64,000 nt of DNA. It comes from CAZJLN01 sp964540765 (lineage in GTDB: Bacteria; Chloroflexota; Anaerolineae; Anaerolineales; Anaerolineaceae). Below, piece after piece: positions 9,911 through 19,583 of this stretch. The first letter of the stretch is position 1, and every line of letters starts with the position of its first letter. The notes under the pieces were generated by a model, which was given only the letters and a program-made list of their open reading frames with translations, searched no databases and was not told the origin of the DNA. The DNA lies in assembly GCA_964540765.1 (NCBI GenBank), contig CAZINW010000002.1, forward strand, positions 1 to 64,000. The letters run 5' to 3'. The position numbers were made by a program, and so were the translations under genes.

Positions 9911-11407
9911 ATGCGTATGACATATTTCCTGGGCATTGATATTTCAACAACGGGAAGCAAAGCCCTGATCATCGACACAAGTGGTCAGGTTCTCAGGACT
10001 TGCTCATCGCCACATTCGTTATCCACGCCAAAACCATTATGGTCAGAACAAGACCCTTATGAGTGGTGGGATGCCGTGATTAAGAGCATCAGGTCAGTCA
10101 TCCAGGAGACAGGGATCCAGCCAGGAGCGATTGCCAGCATTGGATTGACGGGTCAGATGCACGGTCTGGTGCTGCTCAATGGCGCCGGCGAGGTTCTTCG
10201 CCCTGCCATTTTGTGGAATGATCAGCGTACACAGGCGCAGTGTGATGAGATCCATCGAAGGGTCGGGCGGGAAAGGTTCATCCAGATCAGCGGTAATGTG
10301 GCGTTGACGGGCTTTACCGCCCCCAAGATACTTTGGGTTGCCCAAAACGAACCTGAAATTTATGCCCGGGTGCGCCACATTCTCCTGCCAAAGGATTACA
10401 TTCGCTACCGTCTGACTGGTGAATTTGGCATGGATAAGGCGGATGGCTCTGGAACGGTGCTCTTTGACTTAAAAAAGCGGGATTGGTCGGCTGAATTACT
10501 TTCTGCGCTGAATATATCTGCCGCGTGGATGCCTGCCACTTATGAAGGTCCTGAATTCACAGGCAAAGTCTCAGTGCCGGCAGCAGCCCTTACCGGGTTG
10601 GTTGCAGGAACACCTGTCGCCGCCGGCGGAGGTGACCAAGCCGCCCAGGCGGTGGGTGTGGGGGCGGTTGAAACCGGCATTATTGGGCTGACCGTAGGTA
10701 CCAGCGGGGTTGTATTTGCTGCCACACCCTCTGCGTTAATCGAGCCTGAGGGACGTCTGCATGCATTTTGCCATGCAGTGCCGGGTATGTGGCATCTCAT
10801 GGGAGTGATGCTTTCTGCTGCTGGCAGCCTGCAATGGTACCGGGATACACTCGCACCCAAATTCAGTTTTGACGATTTGCTTAAGGAAGCAGAAAACGTT
10901 CCTGCTGGAAGTGAAGGATTGCTGTTCTTACCATATTTGAGTGGTGAGAGAACACCTTACCCAGACCCATTGGCACGGGCTGCGTTCATCGGATTGACCA
11001 TCCGGCATACACGCGGGCATATGACGCGTGCAATCCTGGAAGGAGTAGCTTTTGGATTGAAAGACTGCTTTGACCTTATCCGCACTGCTGGATTGGAAAG
11101 GATCGTCCAGGTACGTGCTTCAGGTGGTGGCACCAAAGGGGCTTTGTGGCGTCAAATCCTCGCCTCTGTTTTGGAAAGCGAACTTGTAACTGTGAATACA
11201 TCCGAAGGGGCTGCATTTGGTGCAGCGTTGTTGGCTGGGGCTGGCGTTGGAGCCTGGCCGGATGTCGTAACCGCCTGCCGTGATACCATCAAGATCGTTG
11301 GGCAAACCAACCCCGACCCGGCGCATGCACAGGTTTACCGGGAATCGCACCACCTGTATCAGGAAATGTACCCATTGCTCAAATCAAGTTTTTCAAGAAT
11401 GCATTAG
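9911..11407 (+). CDS. xylB: Xylulokinase
   Basis: An FGGY-family sugar kinase of 498 residues that would phosphorylate D-xylulose to xylulose 5-phosphate with ATP. The N-terminal phosphate-binding loop is FLGIDISTTGSKALIID, the substrate region is LTGQMHGLVLL followed by ILWNDQRT, and the C-terminal adenosine-binding block is RASGGGTKGALWRQILA. AAGGAG at 9900-9905 favours the ATG at 9911 over the one at 9917. It is the last gene of the xylose set, 19 bases after the GH3 gene, and a hairpin follows it. The family is certain; xylulose specificity is supported by xylA upstream. Confidence 0.94.
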   Translation: MRMTYFLGIDISTTGSKALIIDTSGQVLRTCSSPHSLSTPKPLWSEQDPYEWWDAVIKSIRSVIQETGIQPGAIASIGLTGQMHGLVLLNGAGEVLRPAILWNDQRTQAQCDEIHRRVGRERFIQISGNVALTGFTAPKILWVAQNEPEIYARVRHILLPKDYIRYRLTGEFGMDKADGSGTVLFDLKKRDWSAELLSALNISAAWMPATYEGPEFTGKVSVPAAALTGLVAGTPVAAGGGDQAAQAVGVGAVETGIIGLTVGTSGVVFAATPSALIEPEGRLHAFCHAVPGMWHLMGVMLSAAGSLQWYRDTLAPKFSFDDLLKEAENVPAGSEGLLFLPYLSGERTPYPDPLARAAFIGLTIRHTRGHMTRAILEGVAFGLKDCFDLIRTAGLERIVQVRASGGGTKGALWRQILASVLESELVTVNTSEGAAFGAALLAGAGVGAWPDVVTACRDTIKIVGQTNPDPAHAQVYRESHHLYQEMYPLLKSSFSRMH

Positions 11408-11435
11408 CAGCGGAATCTATTAAAAGAGGGCATTT

Positions 11436-11455
11436 CCCCGCAGCTTGCTGCGGGG
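11436..11455 (+). terminator. Hairpin after xylB
   Basis: Arms CCCCGCAG and CTGCGGGG flank a CTTG loop, an 8-bp GC-rich stem 28 bases after the xylB stop. A short T-run begins about eight bases later, so it is an imperfect intrinsic terminator for the xylose operon. Confidence 0.5.
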
Positions 11456-11578
11456 AGGATTCCTTTTTCCCAATTTGGCTTGTTCGATGAATAATTTACC
11501 TCGGAGATTGGAGAAGTTCACAGGATCACGATCCACCAGGCCAATTCTGTCAATCCCTGTCGCTGTCAAACTTAAAGA

Positions 11579-11603
11579 AACTGGCGGTCCAAGACCGCCA
11601 GTT
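11579..11603 (-). terminator. Terminator of the minus-strand catabolic operon
   Basis: An 11-bp perfect stem (AACTGGCGGTC and its complement) has a three-base loop. Read on the minus strand the stem is followed by TTTCTTT, as in an intrinsic terminator. It lies about 135 bases beyond the last minus-strand gene. Confidence 0.65.
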
Positions 11604-11737
11604 CTTATAACCAAGACCAAAGAAGATTTAATGATTTACTGTCTCTGCAAGCCAGTTTCGGGGATGAGTGTCCCTTGTGAGTATCGGCTCAGTTCGTCCT
11701 CAAATAAATTCGCCAAGTCCAGCAAATCCTTTGATAT
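11604..11737. other. Convergent intergenic tail, no gene seen
   Basis: This is the remainder of the 330-base gap between xylB and the convergent isomerase gene. Apart from the two hairpins listed separately I see no gene; the ORF running through it on the plus strand has no ribosome-binding site and no recognisable protein. Confidence 0.5.
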
Positions 11738-12538
11738 CTATTTATTTCTGTCTATTCCATACGCCTCAAAAAAGGCAATTCCATCGTGCAAATCCTGTGG
11801 AAAATCCGTAAATGTATTTGCTTCTATAGAAATGATCCCAGTATAGTTGATATTCTCGAGGGCGCGGAAGAGGTCAGAATAGTCATGACCATCATCAATG
11901 CGAGGTACCACACGCTTTGGGAAAGGTGAAATCGGGTTATCAATATGCACATGCTGAATATGCTGCCCATACTCTTCAATAACTTTGAAAGGATGGTTTC
12001 GATCAACAAACCAGCGATAATCCAAAAAGGTACCAAGGTTGGGCTTTCCGACAATATTTACATATTCAACAGCCTCAGGTATGCTATAAATCACATTGGA
12101 AACCTGGGGTGCCAGCGGTTCAATGAGTACTGTGATCCCCTTTTCCGCTGTGATATCAGCCAGCATACGCATAAAGCAAAGGTTTTTATCTTGAGCTGCT
12201 TTGATATCGCCAGAAGTTGGCAGGCTGCGTGTACGTCCATTGCCAAATATAAAATATTTGACTCCTAATTGAGCGGCACGATCTGAGCCGATTTGTAGGA
12301 AGCTTCCATAATAATCAAGATCGAAACTCTCATCAGCAATACACTGATCCAGGGGAACTGGATTATCAAGGACTTCACAGACCAGGAGCGAATCCTTGAG
12401 CTTGTGACATGCCATTGTAAATGTTGCGTCATCCATTCCCATTATTTCTCGCATATGCATTTCAATGCAATCGTAGCCAGCAGCAGCAATGGCATCGATG
12501 TCCTTGGTAAATCCAAAAAAACTCAGTCTGGGATTCAA
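11738..12538 (-). CDS. TIM-barrel sugar isomerase/epimerase family protein
   Basis: A 266-residue member of the AP-endonuclease-2/xylose-isomerase-like superfamily. Metal-ligand-type residues are seen in TVLIEPLAPQ (Glu), TFLDYRWF (Asp), HVHIDNP (His) and GIISIEAN (Glu), in the order usual for sugar-phosphate isomerases and keto-sugar epimerases. It is the last gene of the minus-strand operon, 11 bases after an MDR dehydrogenase. The gene set recalls IolO of the Thermotoga inositol route, so a keto-acid or keto-sugar epimerase is possible, but the substrate is unknown. Confidence 0.8.
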   Translation of the reverse strand: MNPRLSFFGFTKDIDAIAAAGYDCIEMHMREIMGMDDATFTMACHKLKDSLLVCEVLDNPVPLDQCIADESFDLDYYGSFLQIGSDRAAQLGVKYFIFGNGRTRSLPTSGDIKAAQDKNLCFMRMLADITAEKGITVLIEPLAPQVSNVIYSIPEAVEYVNIVGKPNLGTFLDYRWFVDRNHPFKVIEEYGQHIQHVHIDNPISPFPKRVVPRIDDGHDYSDLFRALENINYTGIISIEANTFTDFPQDLHDGIAFFEAYGIDRNK

Positions 12539-12549
12539 TTTTTGCTCCT

Positions 12550-13581
12550 TTATGGATTGGTTAGTGCCACTTTAATATCTTTTGTCTTCCCTGAAACAAG
12601 TTCCTGGAAGATGCGCGCTCCCTCACTCATTGGATATTCTGATGTAATGAGATGAGCCACTTTAAGTTCGCCGGACTCGAGCAGTGCCAATCCCTCCTCC
12701 ATTTCAGTCGTATACATATAGCTTCCCTGAAAGTTGATTTTCTTGCACACTGCATGCTTATATTCAAAATCAATCTTGGGAGCTGCCATGCCTATCCAGA
12801 TTACTTTTCCGCCCATGCGAACAATATCGACACCCAAGTTAATGGTGGCAGCGACGCCAGCGGCATCAAATACGACATCCGCGCCGACCTGATCGGTCAC
12901 TTCACGTGTATATGCGAGCACATCCGCTTTTGAGTTTACAGTATGAGTTGCACCACTTTCTTTGGCTGCGATCAGGCGGTCATCAACTATGTCGGTTGCA
13001 ATGATGGTTTTCGCTCCGAATAGTTTTATGCATTTAATTGCTAATAATCCAATTGGACCACAACCTATCACACAAACTGTTTTGCCGGTGAGGTCACCAG
13101 CATGTTTTGTCGCGCGTAATGATATAGAGAGGGGTTCCATCAAGGAGTACTCAGCGAAGGAAAGCCTTCCTGATAAGGGGAGCAATTTTTCCGCTGGAGC
13201 AACGACATAATCAGCCATGGCGCCATTATAGCTGCCCGCTTTCATAGTTGTCCCGATGATCTTGCGATTGTCACAAACGTTCTGGAGACCTGCTTTACAA
13301 TCCGGGCATTCGCCACAAAACAGGTTTGTGATCACCCCCACCTTATCGCCAACCTTACAATTCGTAACGCCTTCACCAAGCACGGCAACTTCACCTGCAA
13401 ATTCATGTCCCATAATTAATGGTGGCACCCTCATCGGGTTTCCACCCCTATACCCTGAAAGGTCTGAACCGCAAATTGACACTGCCTTTACTTTAATTAA
13501 AACCTCATCTGCTTTTGGACTTGGTGTTTCCACATCTTCATATCGAATATCCCCTGCGCCGTAATATACCAATGCTTTCAT
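12550..13581 (-). CDS. Zinc-dependent MDR dehydrogenase 1
   Basis: A 343-residue medium-chain dehydrogenase/reductase of the sorbitol/threonine dehydrogenase type. The catalytic zinc site is seen as SICGSDLSGY and GHEFAGEV. The structural zinc lobe has four cysteines in CGECPDCKAGLQNVC, and the NAD(P) fold shows VIGCGPIGLLAIK. It should oxidise a polyol or sugar-acid hydroxyl to a ketone. A second MDR gene follows immediately upstream in the operon (about 50 bases), and the two share layout but differ clearly. Inosose or sugar-alcohol substrates are possible. Confidence 0.9.
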   Translation of the reverse strand: MKALVYYGAGDIRYEDVETPSPKADEVLIKVKAVSICGSDLSGYRGGNPMRVPPLIMGHEFAGEVAVLGEGVTNCKVGDKVGVITNLFCGECPDCKAGLQNVCDNRKIIGTTMKAGSYNGAMADYVVAPAEKLLPLSGRLSFAEYSLMEPLSISLRATKHAGDLTGKTVCVIGCGPIGLLAIKCIKLFGAKTIIATDIVDDRLIAAKESGATHTVNSKADVLAYTREVTDQVGADVVFDAAGVAATINLGVDIVRMGGKVIWIGMAAPKIDFEYKHAVCKKINFQGSYMYTTEMEEGLALLESGELKVAHLITSEYPMSEGARIFQELVSGKTKDIKVALTNP

Positions 13582-13631
13582 CGAATTCCTCTTTTTGTTA
13601 TAAACTCAATAACGATTTTCCGTAAAAACAA

Positions 13632-14672
13632 TTATTCATTTGTTAGGATAATCTTGACTTCTTTACAATCTGCTTTGCACAACTCATTAAAAATAGAAGC
13701 ACCTTCTTCTAGAGGATGCACTGAGGTAATTAAATCATCAACAATTACCTTCTTTTGTGCGACACTGAGCATCACATCACTGATTTCATTGGTGAACATA
13801 TAACTTCCCAACAAGGATAACTGGCGAGTCACAATGGGTATCAGGTCCAGTTCAACCTTTTGGTGCATCAATGCCACCAAGACAACACTTCCACCGTTGC
13901 GTACCATTTGCAGAGATTTGTCGAATATACCTGGGACACCTGCGGCAACCACGACACGATCGACTCCAATATCCCCGGTGAGGGTTTTGATGAGGGAAAC
14001 AACATCACTGCGTCCATTAATGACTTCATCAGCCCCAATCCTTTTTGCAAGCTCAAGCCGACTTGGTAATATATCAGACACAAAAACTGTCTTGTTTCCT
14101 GATGTCTTAAGGAATTTCAATATCGCCAGCCCAATCGGTCCAGCCCCAATGATTACAACCTTTTCGTTCTCTCCAGTGTCACCTGTTCGTGCTGCACAAA
14201 GTGAAACAGCCAAAGGCTCCATTAAAGCACCTTGAATAAAGCTTACGCCATCCAAAAGTGGATACAATGCAGAAGCTCTTATGGTCAGATATTCCTGCAT
14301 CGCTCCATCATGCCTGACTCCACCGATGGATGTACCAAGGCTGTAGCGATTTGGACAAAGGTTAAATTGGCCATGTTTGCAGTAATAACAGCTACCGCAA
14401 TAAAGAATTGGGTTGGCTGTAACAGGTTGTCCAATGTGAAAATTTTCAACGCCTTCGCCCAAGCCTGCAATTTCTCCCGAGAATTCATGACCCAGCACAA
14501 TAGGTGGCTCCCATCGGTCTGAAACACTAGGAAGTCGATAAGCACCCAGGTCAGATCCACAAATTGATACCGCTCGTACTTTGATCAATACTTCCCCCCT
14601 TCCAGGGGAAGGAATGGGTCTATTCTCTAAACGCAGATCACCAGGGCCGTAATAAGCTAAAGCTTTCATCAT
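13632..14672 (-). CDS. Zinc-dependent MDR dehydrogenase 2
   Basis: A 346-residue paralogue of the neighbouring dehydrogenase. It has the SICGSDLGAY and GHEFSGEI catalytic-zinc segments, the CGSCYYCKHGQFNLC structural-zinc lobe and the IIGAGPIGLAILK nucleotide-binding loop. Two adjacent ATGs could start it (14672 or 14669). Having two MDR enzymes in one operon suggests two successive oxidations, or two epimeric hydroxyls, in one pathway. The creatininase-family gene lies about 35 bases upstream. Substrate unknown. Confidence 0.9.
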   Translation of the reverse strand: MMKALAYYGPGDLRLENRPIPSPGRGEVLIKVRAVSICGSDLGAYRLPSVSDRWEPPIVLGHEFSGEIAGLGEGVENFHIGQPVTANPILYCGSCYYCKHGQFNLCPNRYSLGTSIGGVRHDGAMQEYLTIRASALYPLLDGVSFIQGALMEPLAVSLCAARTGDTGENEKVVIIGAGPIGLAILKFLKTSGNKTVFVSDILPSRLELAKRIGADEVINGRSDVVSLIKTLTGDIGVDRVVVAAGVPGIFDKSLQMVRNGGSVVLVALMHQKVELDLIPIVTRQLSLLGSYMFTNEISDVMLSVAQKKVIVDDLITSVHPLEEGASIFNELCKADCKEVKIILTNE

Positions 14673-14707
14673 ATTTACTTGTTATCTTCCTTTTCTCAAT
14701 TGGGATT

Positions 14708-15673
14708 TTAAGTTGGCCATCCCAGTGTATAGATGTGCTTGCCACCATGCAATGGGCCTTTAAGAAGTTTCTCAATCTCTTCAGGATCACGTTGACTCAT
14801 CATCTCTGCTGGTGGCAGTTCACCTACCGGGAATACCTCATGGATATCATGCATCAGTTTCACAAGATAGTCACAAATTTTTTCTACAGATGGTACTGCT
14901 TTTGCGGGATCAGCATCTTTGGCATGCCCAAGCACACCTTCAGGGAAAGTGACACATTCAATACCGACATTTCCAACCGCGCAATGTCCTGGAATAGGAT
15001 AACCATAAATGTCACCGCCACGATCCACGTGACCTGCGGGCAGGTACCCCTTAACATCCGTATTTTCGGCATGTTCCATATCACAAAGCTCGGGGAATAG
15101 GGCCAATGACACAGATTGTTCCGCTTCGCAAGCATGCTGGAAAGGTCTGTCATATGGGCCACCATGGGCTTTATCCATAAGCGTCTGACCCATCACTCTA
15201 GGAACATCGATAAAGTAAAGCATCGCGGGAACTTGATACTTCTTCCCCCATTCCTGGATGGCAACAGGTAAGGAATATTCCTGCCCATGCATGCTGATGA
15301 AGATTTGTTTGCGAAAACCAGAATTCCAAAATCCTGTAATTATTGCACGCAAAAAGTCAATGAAGACAGAATCAGGTAATGGGATGGTTAATGGTTGCCC
15401 AATATGATGAAAAGGATGTGAACCATACCAGACTGGTTCAGCGACTGTACAACCAGTTTTTTCTGCGACCATCTCCGCGATCCTGGTCACGATAAATGTA
15501 TCTTCTCCAATAGGACCCGACGCTCCATGATTTTCAGTCGAGCCGACTGGGATGATAATAATATCATTCTCTTTGAGACGTTGCTCCACATCCAGCTTTG
15601 TCATGGTTTGAAAATATATTTTTGAGGGAGCATCCATATGCCCCCCTTTCGGTGGCAATTGCCAATTTGTCAT
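14708..15673 (-). CDS. Creatininase-family hydrolase, IolN-like
   Basis: A 321-residue amidohydrolase-like protein. The family's metal ligands appear intact: Glu and His in PVGSTENHG, Asp in GEDTFI, His in SMHGQE (where creatininases have HGGN) and Glu in HACEAEQS. Family members hydrolyse creatinine, open cyclic amides or, as IolN of Thermotoga, cleave a cyclic diketone from inositol. The neighbouring MDR dehydrogenases and TIM-barrel protein make a ring-opening role on an oxidised cyclitol or lactone plausible. The start at 15673 has AAAGGAG before it. Confidence 0.82.
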   Translation of the reverse strand: MTNWQLPPKGGHMDAPSKIYFQTMTKLDVEQRLKENDIIIIPVGSTENHGASGPIGEDTFIVTRIAEMVAEKTGCTVAEPVWYGSHPFHHIGQPLTIPLPDSVFIDFLRAIITGFWNSGFRKQIFISMHGQEYSLPVAIQEWGKKYQVPAMLYFIDVPRVMGQTLMDKAHGGPYDRPFQHACEAEQSVSLALFPELCDMEHAENTDVKGYLPAGHVDRGGDIYGYPIPGHCAVGNVGIECVTFPEGVLGHAKDADPAKAVPSVEKICDYLVKLMHDIHEVFPVGELPPAEMMSQRDPEEIEKLLKGPLHGGKHIYTLGWPT

Positions 15674-15689
15674 GATAATCTCCTTTGAT

Positions 15690-16055
15690 TTATTTTTGAA
15701 TTCGGTAACTTTCTAATTGCGGTGCGTAAATCCAGACAAATTTTAAGATCTCATCACCAGTATTTACAATAGAATGAAATGAACCAGGAGGGTTATAAAC
15801 GCAAATACCTGGCTTTAATTCAATTACTTCTTCATCCGTTATAAATTGCCCCTTACCTTGGATAAAAAACATCACTTCTTCTTCTGTCTCATGCTTGTGC
15901 TTTGGAACCATGCCACCCACATGGGTCTCATTCACACCCATGGCAAGGTTTTGTGCGCCAACGGTATTTTCAGAGACTAAAATCCAACTGGTCCGCGGTG
16001 GTTCCCGGTATACTCCTTTCACATTATTGATATCAACCCACTTTAATCCAGACAT
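15690..16055 (-). CDS. Small cupin-domain protein
   Basis: A 121-residue single-domain cupin. The metal motif is HKHETEEEVMFF in strand one, with the second-half histidine in NPPGSFHSIVN. The ATG at 16055 is preferred over 16067 because GGAG overlaps the latter and sits correctly for the former. Such proteins act as isomerases, lyases or sugar-acid epimerases, or only bind small molecules. It lies between the creatininase-family and AOR genes in one transcription unit, so a pathway role is likely; its reaction cannot be named. Confidence 0.82.
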   Translation of the reverse strand: MSGLKWVDINNVKGVYREPPRTSWILVSENTVGAQNLAMGVNETHVGGMVPKHKHETEEEVMFFIQGKGQFITDEEVIELKPGICVYNPPGSFHSIVNTGDEILKFVWIYAPQLESYRIQK

Positions 16056-16081
16056 AGTAATCTCCATTTAGTTTTTATATA

Positions 16082-17815
16082 TTAAAAGATATCAGTCCTG
16101 ATAGGAACATTCCAAATGCTTTCTAATTCTTCCTGATCAATATCAAATACTGTATTGTTTGGGGGTAAAGGCTCTTCACGCATGAATTCAGGTATTTTGC
16201 AAAAACGTTCAGAAACCCCTGCATTTTCATTGAATTGCCTCTCCGCCTCCAAAATATCCGCACCGATTTGGCGGATCTCCGGGTAAGTTAGTTCCCATCC
16301 AAATTTCGCCTTAAACAAGTCCACCAATAAGTTCGGATTCTTTACAAATGCTGGTCGAATAAAGATGCAGACTCCCATTGAATCAAGGATGGCTGCCCGA
16401 ATTTGTAGTTGCCGGGAATTGTAAACTTGTTTTTCAGTTCCCAAGGGATTATTAGTACGTGCCGTTTCAAAGGCGTTCCCAGCGGTATGGTCTGCCCCCA
16501 TGGTCGATGTTGCATAGAGCACGCCATTGCCTTTAAGCGCTCTGGGATCATAAGCCGGCATAGCCTGCCCTTTGACTACAGGAACCCGTTGAATGCCAAA
16601 GGCCTGGCCTGTGAATTTTGCCCCGTTACCCAATATCCTGCCGAGATAAGTCCCTTCTCCAATCTGGCGGACCAAATCTTTTGCTCCCTCTTCATCCCCG
16701 AATGGAGTAACTCCCGCCTCCATTGCAACCCCTATTGCTGCACCACAATCAATCGTGTCCACCCCGACCTCATTGCACAGATCATTCAACTCGCCAATTA
16801 CATTCAAATTGCCAATGCCGAGATTGGGGCCCAATAACACAAGGCTTTCATATTGAAGCGACGCAACGATCCTTTCACCTTTTTCATTGGGGAAAACATT
16901 TGAACATTGGATCGTACATCCTGGAACACAGGGTGTTCCACTTCGACCGACCCCACCTCGTCGTGCTACAATATCTGAGAAACTTGGCCCTGTCATTTCA
17001 CTCGCACCTTCAAATGACCCCTCAGAGAAATTACGGGTGGGCATGATGCCGATCTGATTGGCCATATCCAAAATATCCAACGTGCCATATAACTTTCTGT
17101 TCTTACTTTTAGGATCAGCCGCCAGGAGTGAAGCAATTTCCTTTACGGTATCTTTGAGTAAAATCGAATCTGCTACTTCTGGAGGAATTGTTTTATCCGC
17201 AATCACTACAATAGCTTTAATGCCTTTGGATCCCATCAATGCCCCTAAGCCACCTCGGGCAGCATAGCGAATCTGGACGTCTCTATCGTCAGGACAGGCA
17301 ACACCTGTAGCATGCATCTTGCGTTCGCCCGCCGGACCGATACAAAGAATTCCGATATTACTACCAAACCTACTTCTCAGCAATTGAATTGTTTCAGAGA
17401 CAGGTTTGCATTGAAGTTCAGGCATATCGACCAATTCAATTGCATTGCCACTGATGTAAAGAACGCGGGTTGGAACATTTTTATCGGGTGTATCCTCAAT
17501 GATGACAGCCTTGATGCCCAGCCTGGACAATCTCTTCCCAAAATGACCGCCGCTGTTACTTTCTTTTATGCCACCTGTCAGAGGGCTTTTACCCCCGATG
17601 GAAAGCTTGCCTGTGGTGGATAAGTTAGTATCAGAAAACCAACCCTGCGCGAGGATCAACTTGTTTTTTCGACCAAGTGGTTCACAGGTGGGGTCAACCT
17701 CGTTATTGAGTATGTGAGCAATAAATTGGCGACCACAGATGCGATTAAGTTCGTCCGATGCCTCTTCAGTAGTGATATTACCAGTTCGAACATCAACACG
17801 AATGATCTTCCTCAT
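16082..17815 (-). CDS. Aldehyde ferredoxin oxidoreductase family protein (YdhV-like)
   Basis: A 577-residue tungsten/molybdenum bis-pterin enzyme of the AOR family. The N-terminal pterin-binding domain shows SIGGKSPLTGG, and the second domain shows RGGLGALMGSKGIKAI. The iron-sulfur ligands read CVPGCTIQC, a CX3CX3C pattern recalling the YdhV-type subgroup rather than the CX2CX3C of Pyrococcus AOR. It probably transfers electrons between an organic substrate and ferredoxin. The ATG overlaps the upstream dehydrogenase stop by four bases (ATGA), showing tight coupling. A MoaD-like gene in the same operon fits pterin cofactor supply. Confidence 0.9.
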   Translation of the reverse strand: MRKIIRVDVRTGNITTEEASDELNRICGRQFIAHILNNEVDPTCEPLGRKNKLILAQGWFSDTNLSTTGKLSIGGKSPLTGGIKESNSGGHFGKRLSRLGIKAVIIEDTPDKNVPTRVLYISGNAIELVDMPELQCKPVSETIQLLRSRFGSNIGILCIGPAGERKMHATGVACPDDRDVQIRYAARGGLGALMGSKGIKAIVVIADKTIPPEVADSILLKDTVKEIASLLAADPKSKNRKLYGTLDILDMANQIGIMPTRNFSEGSFEGASEMTGPSFSDIVARRGGVGRSGTPCVPGCTIQCSNVFPNEKGERIVASLQYESLVLLGPNLGIGNLNVIGELNDLCNEVGVDTIDCGAAIGVAMEAGVTPFGDEEGAKDLVRQIGEGTYLGRILGNGAKFTGQAFGIQRVPVVKGQAMPAYDPRALKGNGVLYATSTMGADHTAGNAFETARTNNPLGTEKQVYNSRQLQIRAAILDSMGVCIFIRPAFVKNPNLLVDLFKAKFGWELTYPEIRQIGADILEAERQFNENAGVSERFCKIPEFMREEPLPPNNTVFDIDQEELESIWNVPIRTDIF

Positions 17816-18861
17816 GCCATGGACTCCAAACGTTTACTGGATCCAACTTTCTTAAGCAATTGGTTCAGCACATCGACTGCCTTATCATCCAGGGATATGC
17901 CCATTTCCCTGCTCGCCATCTCCCGTTTATATTCAATTTCACCTGGTACAAAGATTTCAGATGCAAAATTCGCTTTTTTCATTCCCTTTAAACTTTGAAT
18001 ATATTCGTCCATGGTTGAGGAGAATTGGTCTAAGTCCATAAATTTTTTGATATCAATAGCGATTAGAGTTGCACCAACGCCGGTTTTACCTTCAGGTTCG
18101 TGAAAACTTTTAAGATTAGGCGCGTGTTCTGCCCCCGCTAAAATACCTGAAAGAATATCAACAGCCAAGGCAATTGCTGATCCTTTCGGACCTCCCATCG
18201 GTAAGAGTGTTCCTTTTAACGCAGCAGCGGGATCTGTTGTCACATTTCCATAGGAATCCAAAGCCCAATCAGCAGGTATTGATTTTCCTTCCCTGGCTGC
18301 CTGGCGAATTTTTCCTCTTGCAACGACGCTTGTGGCCATATCCGCTGAAAACAATATGTCCTTGCCGGTATAAATTGCGATCGCAATGGGATTGGTGCCA
18401 GTGAAAGCTTCTGCTCCACCCCATGGTGCCATGGCGGGTGCAGCATTACAGCTCATTAATGCAATCATGCCTTGCCTGGCAATCATTTCGGTATAGAAAG
18501 CCAGAGAGCCCAGGTTATTGGTATTTCGTATCAGAACCAGGCTGATGCCATAATCTGACGCCCGTTTAATTGAGAGATCAACTGCAAGCTTCCCTGCAAT
18601 CGGACCCAGCCCATTACCACCGTCAATGACAGCAACAGATGCCTCGTCAACAGCAACGGTTGCTCTGGTGGGTAAGGATAATTGCTTAACCTCTACACGA
18701 TGGAAAATTGGGGTTAATAAATAACTGCCATGGGTTGTTATGCCTCTTGAATCTGCCTGGCAGAAGTTTTCTGCAACGAGTTGTGCACCGTCCGGGCCTT
18801 CACCCGCAGTAATTAATAGATCATAAGTACAAGCTAAAAGGTTTTCCCTGTTAATTTTCAT
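17812..18861 (-). CDS. Ldh2/malate-lactate dehydrogenase family oxidoreductase
   Basis: A 349-residue member of the Ldh2 (malate/L-sulfolactate/ureidoglycolate dehydrogenase) family, unrelated to classical Rossmann lactate dehydrogenases. Characteristic blocks are DSRGITTHGSYLL, IDGGNGLGPIAGKLA, NTNNLGSLAFY and LLPMGGPKGSAIALAVDILSG. It would interconvert a 2-hydroxy acid and a 2-oxo acid with NAD(P). The ATG at 18861 is chosen over TTG 18882 because GCGAGG lies eight bases before it. It is translationally coupled to the AOR gene downstream and follows the RraA gene. Confidence 0.9.
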   Translation of the reverse strand: MKINRENLLACTYDLLITAGEGPDGAQLVAENFCQADSRGITTHGSYLLTPIFHRVEVKQLSLPTRATVAVDEASVAVIDGGNGLGPIAGKLAVDLSIKRASDYGISLVLIRNTNNLGSLAFYTEMIARQGMIALMSCNAAPAMAPWGGAEAFTGTNPIAIAIYTGKDILFSADMATSVVARGKIRQAAREGKSIPADWALDSYGNVTTDPAAALKGTLLPMGGPKGSAIALAVDILSGILAGAEHAPNLKSFHEPEGKTGVGATLIAIDIKKFMDLDQFSSTMDEYIQSLKGMKKANFASEIFVPGEIEYKREMASREMGISLDDKAVDVLNQLLKKVGSSKRLESMA

Positions 18862-18884
18862 TAGAATAACCTCGCTTCTCAACC

Positions 18885-19556
18885 CTATTCTTCGACTAAG
18901 CCCGCATCTGTTAAAATCGGACCTAGCTTGTTAAACTCCACACTTGAGAGACCGGTCTTTAAAACAGCCTCTTTCTCAATTTCCTTACTTACGCGGGTTT
19001 TTGTTTTTTCCAGGACAGATTCACACTCATCCAACCTTACCACGACCAAGCCATCATCATCGCCAACGATCAAATCGCCTGGGAATATCGTCTGAGTGCC
19101 AAAGACAGTGGGGTAGTTGATGACTCCAATCGTACTCTTGCCAGTTCCCCGAATACAGAAACCTCTTGCGAAAACCGGGAACCCGGATGCAATGATCTCT
19201 GCACTATCACGGATACATCCATCAATACATAATCCACCTAACCCTCTGGCAATGGCACTTGTAGCCATTAAATCCCCAAAATAGCCGTAATCATAAGCAC
19301 CGCCAACATTGGCAACGAGGACATCTCCCGGTTTGGCGCGTTCGAGCGCTTTGTGGAGCATGATGTTATCCCCGGGTGCACATTGCACGGTAAAGGCAGG
19401 GCCGCAGACTTTGATACCTTTGCTAATTGGTTTGATCGCGCAGTCGATATAACCTTTGCGACCAGAAGCCTCATGGATTGTGGCTGAAGCCATGGTAGAA
19501 AATTCTTTAATTATTTCTGAGGAAGGTCTCTTAAAGCTTGTGATTACATGGATCAT
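18885..19556 (-). CDS. RraA-like family protein, possible aldolase/decarboxylase
   Basis: A 223-residue protein of the RraA/HMG-CHA aldolase fold. The signature GGLCIDGCIRDSAEI carries the conserved Arg-Asp, and GDVLVANVGG supplies the family's glycine-rich loop. RraA itself inhibits RNase E, but catabolic-cluster homologues are divalent-metal aldolases or oxaloacetate decarboxylases of the 4-hydroxy-4-methyl-2-oxoglutarate type. Its place beside 2-hydroxy-acid and aldehyde oxidoreductases favours an aldolase. An AGGAGA site precedes the ATG at 19556. Confidence 0.85.
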   Translation of the reverse strand: MIHVITSFKRPSSEIIKEFSTMASATIHEASGRKGYIDCAIKPISKGIKVCGPAFTVQCAPGDNIMLHKALERAKPGDVLVANVGGAYDYGYFGDLMATSAIARGLGGLCIDGCIRDSAEIIASGFPVFARGFCIRGTGKSTIGVINYPTVFGTQTIFPGDLIVGDDDGLVVVRLDECESVLEKTKTRVSKEIEKEAVLKTGLSSVEFNKLGPILTDAGLVEE

Positions 19557-19583
19557 AATGTTATCTCCTAATAATTATTTGGG